64,000 bases of DNA, taken from NCBI GenBank assembly GCA_002733415.1, contig NVVR01000005.1, positions 1 through 64,000 on the forward strand, read 5' to 3'. Position numbers and translations under genes: made by a program. The notes below the pieces were generated by a model, which was given only the letters and a program-made list of their open reading frames with translations, searched no databases and had not been told where the DNA came from. This document shows positions 26,601 through 34,062 of this stretch, piece after piece (position 1 is the first letter of the stretch; every line of letters starts with the position of its first letter). Source of the DNA: Kordia sp. (lineage in GTDB: Bacteria; Bacteroidota; Bacteroidia; Flavobacteriales; Flavobacteriaceae).

Positions 26601-27231
26601 TATTTTTAATATTACAGGGAATAATGCTATTGTTGATTGGGTTTGGGTAGAGTTAAGAGACCAAGCCAATAATACCAATATTATAGAAGGTCAATCTGCA
26701 CTATTACAACGAGATGGAGATATTGTAACCACTGATGGGGTTTCAGATCTAATTTTTAATGCAGATCCAGACAATTATTACGCTGCAATAAAACACCGAA
26801 ATCATCTAGGAATTATATCCACCAACATAGTCGCTTTATCAGGAACTCCCGTTAACTTAAACTTTACAGATGCTAATAACCAAATCACATTTGGAAGTAA
26901 TGCACAAACCACTTACGGAATGCCAACTGACACCTTGGCTATGTGGGCTGGAAATGCTGGAGGTGATACTTCTGTACGCTATTTAGGATCAGGGAATGAC
27001 TCCAATACTATTAAAGATAACGTATTAGCAGATTCTGGAAATACAACTAGTAGTAATTTACATTCTTTTACAGGATACAATCCAGCTGATATAAATTTAG
27101 ATGGAACCATACGTTATCAAGGTTCTGGAAATGACACCAATACTCTTAAAGACATTATACTAGCACATCCTGACAACCAAAGTTCTCCTTCTAATTTGTT
27201 TATCATACTAGAACAATTTCCTGAAAATTAA
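23677..27231 (+). CDS. Secreted multi-module leucine-rich-repeat protein with dockerin-like C-terminus
   Basis: A signal peptide (residues 1-18, ending SYSQ) leads into four LRR modules beginning near residues 19, 204, 456 and 686. Modules 2-4 open with a VPDDxFEQxLIxxGYDT header and most end with a CIQVxDAxAA, GTGIY, GTSY cap ending in Cys. Between lie short bacterial-type LRRs of the LTxLDLSxNxxL kind, rich in Asn and Thr. The last 250 residues (from about 928) are not LRR. They end with two RYxGSGNDxNTxKD segments, one preceded by ADINLDG, resembling a dockerin-like calcium motif. No T9SS sorting domain is seen, so surface attachment is unexplained. It is probably a binding protein; the ligand is unknown. 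Confidence 0.85.
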   Translation: MKNTTLLLLFFISTFSYSQYTIIPDTNFESALAAYDDIPSDGQIPTANINTLTTLDISNSSISDLTGIEAFIALTNLSCSNNMITELNVFEISGLITLNCDNNSLTQLVFNSNLVLLFTSDNNLKSLDLSLNTSLFHVECQNNDLYYLNIKNGNNAGIGFVVASGNTNLSCLNVDDAVTATAGTGVYAGWSKDAGTTYGENCDIYVPDDNFEQALIDLGYDTVLDDFVTTANISSVSFLSVSNKSIDDLTGISGFTSLLSLYCSSNNISLLDLRHNINLVTVSGRQNQFKGLYVQNSPSLKTLDCLGSSQLGFLDITQNTVLETLDCINTGLSTIDVTQNIVLDILKVGGNLNLLTLDISQNTNLTELSCYSSGLTDLDVSNNTLLLDLDISNNDITAIDLKQNTLLTAMNANPIGFPSCIQVADAIAANAGTGIYTTWTKSAGTSYSEFCLEINTYVPDDAFEQKLIDLGYDTILDDYVITENINTVISLNINNLSIANLTGIEAFTVLEKLNCNNNSLTSVDISQNINLLQFKCFNNSLTSLDVLNNVLLTDLRCGENMLTNLDISQNINLIQLRFQTNQINEIYVDILDNLEILYGHANNLTRLNITTNTALTTLHCYNNDISALDLTQNTLLTTMDATLNTNLSCIQVSDATAAITGTGIYATWLKDVGASYAENCGYVQETFVPDDAFEQELINIGYDTVLDNFVITANISGILTLDVISLSIADLTGIEDFSSLSTLRCQFNTLTNLDLSNNTSLSSLFCSDNILISLIVPNSINTLYCYNNSLATLDLTATDIKHLRAYSNDLTAIDLTNNPNLDFLMLGFNNLTNLDINNNLLLETLSLEANSLTSLDLRYHTALTAITVSNNDLTELNLKNKPNLTNTMNATNNTNLTCIQVDDVAAANANVVWFKDVGTSYSLDCNTNSIVSPKVFLQGPLLSPDTVGLMNDDLRVNDLIPTTSPYSDGLKCESSIFNITGNNAIVDWVWVELRDQANNTNIIEGQSALLQRDGDIVTTDGVSDLIFNADPDNYYAAIKHRNHLGIISTNIVALSGTPVNLNFTDANNQITFGSNAQTTYGMPTDTLAMWAGNAGGDTSVRYLGSGNDSNTIKDNVLADSGNTTSSNLHSFTGYNPADINLDGTIRYQGSGNDTNTLKDIILAHPDNQSSPSNLFIILEQFPEN

Positions 27232-27268
27232 AATGATAGGCAATAAAAACAGTCAACACAAAACATCT

Positions 27269-27301
27269 AGACCTCAATATTACTTTTGAAGTCTTTTTTT
27301 A
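27269..27301 (+). terminator. LRR gene terminator
   Basis: AGACCTCAA (27269-27277) pairs with TTGAAGTCT (27286-27294) with one mismatch, followed by a T run. The loop and right arm also contain TACTTTTG (27281-27288), which could serve as the -7 element of the next gene 39 bases on. Confidence 0.8.
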
Positions 27302-27326
27302 TCTTTACATTTCTTTTATATAAACT

Positions 27327-27821
27327 ATGAATAGCTATACATCAATTACCCAAAACGATTTTCAACAAGTTTTTGATTTATCAGAAGAAATCTGGAACAA
27401 TAATTATAATAACATGATTAGTCAAGAACAAATTGACTACATGCTTAATATGATGTATAATCCCGAACGTTTACAACAAGATTTAGATGAAGGTTATGAA
27501 TGGGAGTTTATATATCATAACAATATTCTTATCGGATATTTAGCTTATGTTATTAAAAAAGATAACCGCGTTTTTTTAAGTAAAATATATTTAAAAACCA
27601 CAGCTCAAGGATTAGGTCTAGGCAAATTAGCTTTACAACGTGTAAAAGACTACGCTAATTCCAATAATTGCAAAGCTGTTTATTTAACCGTAAATAGAGG
27701 GAATAAGAAAGGAGTTAGAGCCTACAAGAAATCTGGGTTCACTATAATCGCTGAAGAAGATTTTGATATTGGTAATGGATACATTATGGATGACTATGTA
27801 TTTGAATTCGCCTTACAATAG
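27327..27821 (+). CDS. GNAT family N-acetyltransferase (PaiA-like)
   Basis: The 164-residue enzyme has an N-terminal helix pair, a beta-hairpin with WEFIYHNNILIGYLAY, the acetyl-CoA binding segment KTTAQGLGLGKLALQRVKDY (about residues 91-110, split here by the usual Q/R-x-x-G-x-G/A pattern) and the motif B region AVYLTVNRGNKKGVRAYKKSGF. The last segment is like polyamine/PaiA-type acetyltransferases, and polyamine genes exist in the window, but the substrate is not proved. It is a single gene between the LRR protein and the acyl-CoA synthetase. Confidence 0.87.
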   Translation: MNSYTSITQNDFQQVFDLSEEIWNNNYNNMISQEQIDYMLNMMYNPERLQQDLDEGYEWEFIYHNNILIGYLAYVIKKDNRVFLSKIYLKTTAQGLGLGKLALQRVKDYANSNNCKAVYLTVNRGNKKGVRAYKKSGFTIIAEEDFDIGNGYIMDDYVFEFALQ

Positions 27822-27873
27822 TTAATCAATACAAGCTATATTAAAATCTTATAACACCTTTTTATTCATTTCC

Positions 27874-27903
27874 TTGAAAAACCGAACCTTTTTTTCTAAT
27901 TTG
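27874..27903 (+). promoter_or_regulatory. Candidate promoter of the acyl-CoA synthetase gene
   Basis: TTG (27874-27876) and TAATTTG (27897-27903) are separated by 20 bases, close to the Bacteroidetes -33/-7 pattern (TTG, 17-23 bases, TAnnTTTG with one base missing). The ATG follows 30 bases later. Confidence 0.5.
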
Positions 27904-27932
27904 CAGAGAACAACCAATTTTAAAATCCATAT

Positions 27933-29711
27933 ATGACAAATATCACACGACTGTTCGATTTTCCATATTATCAATTAGAAAAATATAAGCTTGACAAAGC
28001 GCTCGTTACTAAATACAACGGTGAATGGATTGCTACTTCAACACAGGAATATATCAACAAGGCAAACGCTATTAGTCGTGGATTACTACGTTTAGGCGTT
28101 AAACCAAATGATAAAGTAGCTATTATTTCTATGAATAATAGAACCGAATGGAACATCTGTGATATTGGAATTTTACAAACTGGAGCTCAAGACGTTCCTA
28201 TATACCCCACTATAACTCAGGAAGACTATGAATATGTATTAAATCATAGTGAAGCAAGTTATTGTTTTGTTTCATGTAAAGAAGTGTTAGGCAAAATAAA
28301 CGCCATTAAACACAATGTCCCTTCTTTAAAAGAAGTGTTTTGTTTTGATGAAGTTGATGGGTGCAAAAATTGGACTGAAGTTTTAGAACTCGGAAAAGAT
28401 GAAAGTAATCAACCTGAAGTTGAAGAAAGAAAAAATGCTATTAAGGAAGATGATTTAGCAACCTTAATATATACTTCTGGCACAACAGGAAGACCAAAAG
28501 GTGTCATGTTAAGTCATCAAAATATTGTGAGTAACGCCCTAAATAGCGCTGCTAGACTACCTATTAATATTGGGAATTCAAAATCGCTAAGTTTCTTACC
28601 TGTATGTCATATTTATGAGCGCATGTTATTATACATGTACCAATATTGTGGAACAAGTATTTATTTTGCGGAATCACTGGAAACCATCAGTGATAATTTA
28701 AAAGAAATAAGTCCGGATGTAATGAGTGCCGTACCTCGATTATTAGAAAAAGTGTACGATAAAATTTACGCTAAAGGAACTGCTCTTACAGGTGTTAAGA
28801 AAAAATTATTCTTTTGGGCAGTTGACTTAGGCTTACAATACGAACCTTACGGGAAAAATGGGGCTTGGTATGAGTTTAAATTAAAAATTGCTAGAAAACT
28901 AATCTTTAGCAAATGGCAAGAAGCACTAGGAGGTAATCTAAAAGCTATTGCATCTGGTAGCGCTGCACTGCAATCAAGACTAGCTAGAGTTTATAACGCT
29001 GCAGGAATACCCGTAATGGAAGGTTACGGATTAACAGAAACATCTCCTGTTGTATCAGTAAATGACATGAGAGCAGATGGTTTTAGAATCGGTACTGTAG
29101 GAAAGCTATTAACCGATACTGAAGTGAAAATTGCTGATGATGGCGAAATTTTAGTTAAGGGACCTCAAGTAATGATGGGGTATTATAAAGATGATGAAAA
29201 AACCAAGGAGGTATTAAAGAACGGGTTTTTCCATACGGGTGACATCGGAGAAATCGATAGTGATGGTTTCTTGAAAATTACGGATCGTAAAAAAGAAATG
29301 TTTAAAACTTCTGGAGGGAAGTATGTTGCTCCACAAGTATTAGAAAATCAATTTAAACAATCACGCTTTATTGATCAAATAATGGTAATTGGTGATGGCG
29401 AAAAAATGCCTGCTGCATTTATCCAGCCTAACTTTGAGTTTATCGTTGATTGGGCTAAAATGCACAATATTTCATTAGGAAATACACCTCAAGAACAAAT
29501 TAGCAATCCACAATTAATAGAACGTATTCAAAAAGAAGTTGACTCACACAATGCTAAATTTGGAAAATGGGAACAAGTAAAACGTTTTGAACTTACTCCA
29601 GATGTATGGAGTATTGATGCGGGTCACCTTACCCCTACTATGAAAATGAAACGCAAAATAATTAAAGCCAAATATTTAGACCTATATAATAAGATTTACG
29701 AAAAGAACTAA
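27933..29711 (+). CDS. Long-chain fatty acid-CoA ligase
   Basis: This AMP-forming synthetase activates fatty acids with ATP and CoA. The P-loop YTSGTTGRPKGVMLSHQN starts near residue 180, the adenine-binding GYGLTETSPVVS lies near 367, and the C-terminal hinge GDIGEIDSDGFLKITDRKKEMFKTSGGKYVAP carries the conserved Lys region. The 592-residue length is that of FadD15-like bacterial long-chain ligases. It lies just before the marR-fadNAE operon but has its own terminator, so it is a separate transcript in the same beta-oxidation neighbourhood. Confidence 0.94.
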   Translation: MTNITRLFDFPYYQLEKYKLDKALVTKYNGEWIATSTQEYINKANAISRGLLRLGVKPNDKVAIISMNNRTEWNICDIGILQTGAQDVPIYPTITQEDYEYVLNHSEASYCFVSCKEVLGKINAIKHNVPSLKEVFCFDEVDGCKNWTEVLELGKDESNQPEVEERKNAIKEDDLATLIYTSGTTGRPKGVMLSHQNIVSNALNSAARLPINIGNSKSLSFLPVCHIYERMLLYMYQYCGTSIYFAESLETISDNLKEISPDVMSAVPRLLEKVYDKIYAKGTALTGVKKKLFFWAVDLGLQYEPYGKNGAWYEFKLKIARKLIFSKWQEALGGNLKAIASGSAALQSRLARVYNAAGIPVMEGYGLTETSPVVSVNDMRADGFRIGTVGKLLTDTEVKIADDGEILVKGPQVMMGYYKDDEKTKEVLKNGFFHTGDIGEIDSDGFLKITDRKKEMFKTSGGKYVAPQVLENQFKQSRFIDQIMVIGDGEKMPAAFIQPNFEFIVDWAKMHNISLGNTPQEQISNPQLIERIQKEVDSHNAKFGKWEQVKRFELTPDVWSIDAGHLTPTMKMKRKIIKAKYLDLYNKIYEKN

Positions 29712-29779
29712 TTCTATATTCTTTTTAGAGTCAATTCCTTTGATAACAATAGATATCTAATAAAATAGTCATCATTAAC

Positions 29780-29801
29780 TTAACCCCACTGGCGGGAATA
29801 A
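29780..29801 (+). repeat. 3'-end-only copy of the dispersed repeat (copy G)
   Basis: TTAACCCCACTGGCGGGAAT matches the hairpin 3 end of the repeat family (CCC and GGG arms kept) and runs directly into AAAAA of the following terminator. No hairpin 1 or 2 is seen upstream. Confidence 0.5.
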
Positions 29802-29830
29802 AAACAGCTCCATTAATGGAGCTGTTTTTA
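29799..29830 (+). terminator. Terminator of the acyl-CoA synthetase gene
   Basis: A perfect 32-base palindrome (left half TAAAAACAGCTCCATT at 29799-29814) with flanking A and T runs. It sits 87 bases after the synthetase stop. Confidence 0.88.
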
Positions 29831-29840
29831 TTTAACACTT

Positions 29841-29864
29841 AATTATTATGCGCGCATAATAATT
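29841..29864. promoter_or_regulatory. Perfect 24-base palindrome: candidate MarR operator
   Basis: The half-site AATTATTATGCG (29841-29852) is followed by its exact reverse complement (29853-29864). It lies directly upstream of a -7 promoter element and 48 bases before the marR ATG, so bound protein would cover the -33 region. MarR dimers typically bind palindromes of this kind, so autoregulation and control of the fad operon are likely. Confidence 0.8.
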
Positions 29865-29869
29865 TTTAG

Positions 29870-29877
29870 TATATTTG
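29870..29877 (+). promoter_or_regulatory. -7 promoter element of marR-fadNAE
   Basis: TATATTTG is an exact TAnnTTTG match, five bases after the palindrome and 35 bases before the marR ATG. Confidence 0.65.
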
Positions 29878-29911
29878 AAACTATCTTATTATACCCCTAA
29901 TATACTAAAAA

Positions 29912-30349
29912 ATGACAGAAAAAACAATCGATCATGTTTTGCGAGCCACTTGGCAAGCTGTTGCAAAATCATATAATGAGGAAGCAGGCAAGTATGGCGC
30001 TACAATGGCAATAGCTTTCACACTCTTAAATATTGATAAAGACGGAACAGCATCTACAGCATTAGGTCCCAAAATGGGAATGGAAGCAACTAGTCTATCT
30101 CGTACTTTAAAAAACATGGAAGACAAAGGTTTAATTTACCGTAAGAGAAACCCCAATGATGGTAGAAGTGTATTAATTTTCTTAACCGAATATGGAATAG
30201 AAATGAGGAATATTTCTAAAGAAAAAGTATATATTTTTAATGAAGCTATCAACCAAAAATTAAGTGCTGAAAAAATCGCTCATTTTCATGAAGTTTCAAA
30301 TACTATAGTAGAATTAATACAACAGCGAAAAATATTTAATAAACAATAA
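29912..30349 (+). CDS. MarR family transcriptional regulator
   Basis: The 145-residue protein has the MarR winged-helix layout: an N-terminal dimerisation helix, a recognition region with MGMEATSLSRTLKNMEDKGLI (about residues 50-70), and the wing YRKRNPNDGRSVLIFLTEYG with the conserved DxRS. Its ATG is 48 bases after a perfect palindrome, and the fadN-like gene begins 4 bases after its stop. It is therefore very probably the local regulator of fatty-acid degradation, a role filled by FadR-type proteins in other phyla. Acyl-CoA as ligand is an inference. Confidence 0.92.
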   Translation: MTEKTIDHVLRATWQAVAKSYNEEAGKYGATMAIAFTLLNIDKDGTASTALGPKMGMEATSLSRTLKNMEDKGLIYRKRNPNDGRSVLIFLTEYGIEMRNISKEKVYIFNEAINQKLSAEKIAHFHEVSNTIVELIQQRKIFNKQ

Positions 30350-30353
30350 ACAA

Positions 30354-32756
30354 ATGCAAAGACTCATCAAAAAAATTGCAGTAATTGGATCAGGAATCAT
30401 GGGAAGTGGTATCGCTTGCCATTTTGCCAATATTGGTGTTGAAGTTTTATTACTTGACATCGTTCCTAGAGAACTTACTGAAAAGGAAAAAGTTAAAGGG
30501 GTAACTCTAGAAAGTAAAAGTGTCCGTAATCGTTTAGTAAATGACTCATTAACCGCAGCCTTAAAATCGAAACCATCTCTTATATATAGTAAAAAATTTG
30601 AAGACCGAATTACTACTGGTAACTTGGAGGATGATATTTCAAAAATAGCATCGGCCGATTGGATTATTGAAGTTGTCATAGAACGTTTAGATATCAAGAA
30701 AATGGTATTCGAAAATATCGAGAAATACCGAAAACCAGGAACTTTGATTACATCGAATACTTCTGGTATTCCTATTAAATTTATGAGTGAAGGACGAAGT
30801 GACGATTTCCAAAAACATTTCTGTGGAACTCACTTTTTTAATCCTGCCAGATATTTAAATTTATTTGAGATTATTCCAGGACCAAAAACATCTGATGAAG
30901 TATTAAGTTTCTTAACCGGATATGGTGAGAAATTCTTAGGAAAAACATCCGTAGTTGCAAAGGACACTCCTGCTTTTATAGGAAACAGAGTTGGTATTTT
31001 TAGCATCATGAGTTTATTCCACATGGTTAAAGAATTAGATTTAACTATTGAAGAGGTTGATAAACTTAGTGGCCCAGTAATCGGTCGTCCGAAATCTGCT
31101 ACTTTCAGAACAGTTGATGTTGTTGGGTTAGATACTTTAGTACATGTTGCTAATGGTATATATGACAACTGTCCAAATGACGAAAAACACGATTTGTTTA
31201 AACTTCCTGCATTCATCAATACCATGATGGAAAACAAATGGCTAGGAAGTAAAACCAAACAAGGGTTTTACAAAAAAACAATGACTGATGGTAAAAAAGA
31301 AATACTATCATTAGATCTTAATACTTTAGAATACCGAACAAAAAAGAGAGCGAAATTTGCAACTTTAGAACTTACTAAAAATATTGATAATGTTATCGAT
31401 CGTTTTAAAGTTCTTGTAGCTGGAAAAGATAAAGCAGGTGAGTTTTACAGAAAAAGTTTAGCGGCTCTTTTTGCATATGTATCTCACAGAATTCCTGAAA
31501 TATCAGATGAGCTTTATAAAATAGATGATGCAATGAAAGCTGGTTTCGGCTGGGAACATGGTCCTTTTCAAATATGGGATGCCATAGGTATAGAAAAAGG
31601 AATTGAAATCATGAAAGCAGAAGGAGCAGTACCGGCCTCATGGGTAAATGAAATGATTACTAATGGTCATACTTCATTTTACACCGTAAAAGAAGGTGCT
31701 ACATACTACTATAATAATAGTAAAAAGACACAAGAGAAAGTTCCTGGACAAGATGCCTTTATCATTTTAGATAACATTAGGAAGACTTCTGAAGTTTATA
31801 AAAATGCAGGAGTTGTAATTGAAGATATTGGTGATGGAATTTTAAATTGTGAATTCCGCTCTAAAATGAATTCTATTGGTGGTGATGTGTTGTCAGGACT
31901 AAACAAAGCTATCGATTTAGCAGAACAAAATTTTCAAGGACTAGTTATTGGTAACCAAGGAGCAAACTTCTCAGTTGGTGCTAATATCGGAATGATTTTC
32001 ATGCTTGCAGTAGAACAGGAATACGATGAGTTAAATATGGCTGTTAAGTATTTCCAAGATACTACTATGCGATTGCGATACTCCGGGATACCAACTGTAG
32101 TCGCTCCCCACGGAATGACATTAGGTGGGGGTTGTGAATTAGCATTACATGCTGATAAGGTAGTAGCTGCCGCAGAAACTTATATTGGATTAGTAGAATT
32201 TGGAGTAGGTGTTATTCCAGGTGGTGGTGGTTCAAAAGAAATGGCGTTAAGAGCTTCTGATACTTTTGAAAAAAACGACGTAGAGTTAAACAGACTACAA
32301 GAACACTTCCTTACTGTTGCAATGGCAAAAGTAGCTACTTCAGCTCATGAAGCTTATGATTTGAATTTATTACAAAAAGGAAAGGATATTGTTGTAGTAA
32401 ATAAAAGTCGTCAAATAGCAACTGCTAAAGCGCATGCTATTTTAATGGCCGAACAAGGATATACGCAACCTGTAAAAAGAAAAGATGTAAAAGTTTTAGG
32501 AAAACAAGCATTGGGAATGTTCATGGTAGGTACTGATTCCATGGAAGCAGGAAAATACATTTCTGAACATGATAAAAAAATAGCAAACAAACTAGCTTAT
32601 GTAATGGCGGGTGGTGATTTGTCCGAACCTACAAGAGTTTCTGAGCAGTATTTATTAGATCTAGAAAGAGAAGCCTTTTTATCATTAACTACTGAAAGAA
32701 AGACTTTAGAAAGATTAGAGCAAATGTTAAAAAAAGGAAGACCATTGCGTAATTAA
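30354..32756 (+). CDS. fadN: 3-hydroxyacyl-CoA dehydrogenase / enoyl-CoA hydratase (FadN-type)
   Basis: The 800-residue enzyme catalyses the hydration and dehydrogenation steps of beta-oxidation. The NAD-binding dehydrogenase is N-terminal (IAVIGSGIMGSGIACHF from residue 8), the 3HCDH C-terminal domains follow, and the enoyl-CoA hydratase/crotonase domain is at the C-terminal side (NFSVGANIGMI, then MTLGGGCELALHADKV and GVGVIPGGGG). This domain order is that of Bacillus FadN and opposite to E. coli FadB. It follows marR by 4 bases and heads a fadN-fadA-fadE array. Confidence 0.94.
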   Translation: MQRLIKKIAVIGSGIMGSGIACHFANIGVEVLLLDIVPRELTEKEKVKGVTLESKSVRNRLVNDSLTAALKSKPSLIYSKKFEDRITTGNLEDDISKIASADWIIEVVIERLDIKKMVFENIEKYRKPGTLITSNTSGIPIKFMSEGRSDDFQKHFCGTHFFNPARYLNLFEIIPGPKTSDEVLSFLTGYGEKFLGKTSVVAKDTPAFIGNRVGIFSIMSLFHMVKELDLTIEEVDKLSGPVIGRPKSATFRTVDVVGLDTLVHVANGIYDNCPNDEKHDLFKLPAFINTMMENKWLGSKTKQGFYKKTMTDGKKEILSLDLNTLEYRTKKRAKFATLELTKNIDNVIDRFKVLVAGKDKAGEFYRKSLAALFAYVSHRIPEISDELYKIDDAMKAGFGWEHGPFQIWDAIGIEKGIEIMKAEGAVPASWVNEMITNGHTSFYTVKEGATYYYNNSKKTQEKVPGQDAFIILDNIRKTSEVYKNAGVVIEDIGDGILNCEFRSKMNSIGGDVLSGLNKAIDLAEQNFQGLVIGNQGANFSVGANIGMIFMLAVEQEYDELNMAVKYFQDTTMRLRYSGIPTVVAPHGMTLGGGCELALHADKVVAAAETYIGLVEFGVGVIPGGGGSKEMALRASDTFEKNDVELNRLQEHFLTVAMAKVATSAHEAYDLNLLQKGKDIVVVNKSRQIATAKAHAILMAEQGYTQPVKRKDVKVLGKQALGMFMVGTDSMEAGKYISEHDKKIANKLAYVMAGGDLSEPTRVSEQYLLDLEREAFLSLTTERKTLERLEQMLKKGRPLRN

Positions 32757-32776
32757 AATTTCGATTTATGCCTTAT

Positions 32777-32843
32777 GCAATAGGCAATAGGCAAGTAAAT
32801 CTATTATTAAAAAGCTTAAAGCTTAAAGCTTAAAGCCTAAAGC
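32777..32843 (+). repeat. Two heptanucleotide tandem arrays between fadN and fadA
   Basis: GCAATAG is repeated 2.6 times at 32777-32794. A second array follows at 32811-32843: three perfect AAAGCTT units, one AAAGCCT, and a partial AAAGC. The second array ends 11 bases before the fadA ATG, so its length sets the spacing upstream of that start. Confidence 0.9.
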
Positions 32844-32854
32844 ACCTAACAAAC

Positions 32855-34045
32855 ATGAAACAAGCATATATAGTAAAAGCATACAGAACAGCAGTTGGAA
32901 AAGCACCAAAAGGCGTTTTTCGTTTTAAAAGAACCGATGAGTTAGCTGCAGAAACCATTAAATACATGATGGAGGAATTACCAAATTTCGACAAAAAACG
33001 TATTGACGATGTTATGGTAGGTAATGCAATGCCAGAAGGGTCTCAAGGATTAAACATGGGACGATTAATTTCATTAATGGGATTAGATATTGTAGATGTT
33101 CCAGGTGTAACTGTAAACAGGTTTTGTTCCTCAGGTATCGAAACTATCGGTATGGCAACCGCAAAAATACAAGCTGGAATGGCTGATTGTATTATTGCTG
33201 GTGGAGCGGAAAGCATGAGTTCTGTTCCTATGACGGGATATAAAACTGAATTAAATTATGATGTAATCAACTCTGGTCATGAAGATTATTATTGGGGAAT
33301 GGGAAATACTGCAGAAGCAGTAGCCAACCAATTTAATATCTCTAGAGAAGATCAAGATGAGTTTGCATATCAATCGCATATGAAAGCCTTAAAAGCACAA
33401 GCTGAAAATCGTTTTCAGGATCAGATTGTACCAATTACCGTCAATCAAACTTATGTAGATGAAAACGGTAAAAAAGCTACTAAATCATACACTGTTACAA
33501 AGGATGAAGGCCCACGTGCAGGGACAAGTACATCGGTATTAAATAAATTGCGCCCAGTATTCGCTGCTGGAGGAAGTGTTACTGCTGGAAACTCATCACA
33601 AATGAGTGATGGAGCTGCATTTGTTCTAATTATGAGTGAAGCTATGGTTAAAGAATTAAACCTTGAGCCAATTGCACGATTAGTAAATTATGCTGCAGCT
33701 GGTGTTGAACCAAGAATTATGGGAATTGGTCCTGTAGCTGCGATTCCTAAAGTATTAAAACAGGCCGGATTAAAACAATCGGACATTGAACTAATTGAGT
33801 TAAACGAAGCATTCGCATCGCAATCATTAGCAGTACTGAGAGAATTAAACTTAAATCCCGATATCGTAAATGTAAATGGTGGAGCAATTGCCTTAGGACA
33901 CCCATTAGGTTGTACGGGGGCAAAATTATCTGTTCAGTTATTTGATGAAATGCGTAAGCGTGACATGACAGGTAAATATGGTATGGTAACAATGTGTGTT
34001 GGTACAGGTCAAGGTGCAGCAGGAGTATTTGAATTTTTAAAATAA
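32855..34045 (+). CDS. fadA: Acetyl-CoA acyltransferase (thiolase)
   Basis: The thiolase performs the last, cleaving step of beta-oxidation. The nucleophilic Cys is in VTVNRFCSSGIETI (near residue 90), the His in NGGAIALGHPLGCTGAK, and the second Cys in MVTMCVGTGQGAAGVFE. The 396-residue length is standard for degradative thiolases. It lies 98 bases after fadN across two heptamer arrays and 17 bases before the acyl-CoA dehydrogenase gene, so the operon order is that of Bacillus fadNAE. Confidence 0.95.
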   Translation: MKQAYIVKAYRTAVGKAPKGVFRFKRTDELAAETIKYMMEELPNFDKKRIDDVMVGNAMPEGSQGLNMGRLISLMGLDIVDVPGVTVNRFCSSGIETIGMATAKIQAGMADCIIAGGAESMSSVPMTGYKTELNYDVINSGHEDYYWGMGNTAEAVANQFNISREDQDEFAYQSHMKALKAQAENRFQDQIVPITVNQTYVDENGKKATKSYTVTKDEGPRAGTSTSVLNKLRPVFAAGGSVTAGNSSQMSDGAAFVLIMSEAMVKELNLEPIARLVNYAAAGVEPRIMGIGPVAAIPKVLKQAGLKQSDIELIELNEAFASQSLAVLRELNLNPDIVNVNGGAIALGHPLGCTGAKLSVQLFDEMRKRDMTGKYGMVTMCVGTGQGAAGVFEFLK

Positions 34046-34062
34046 TCAATCAAGAAACAATC

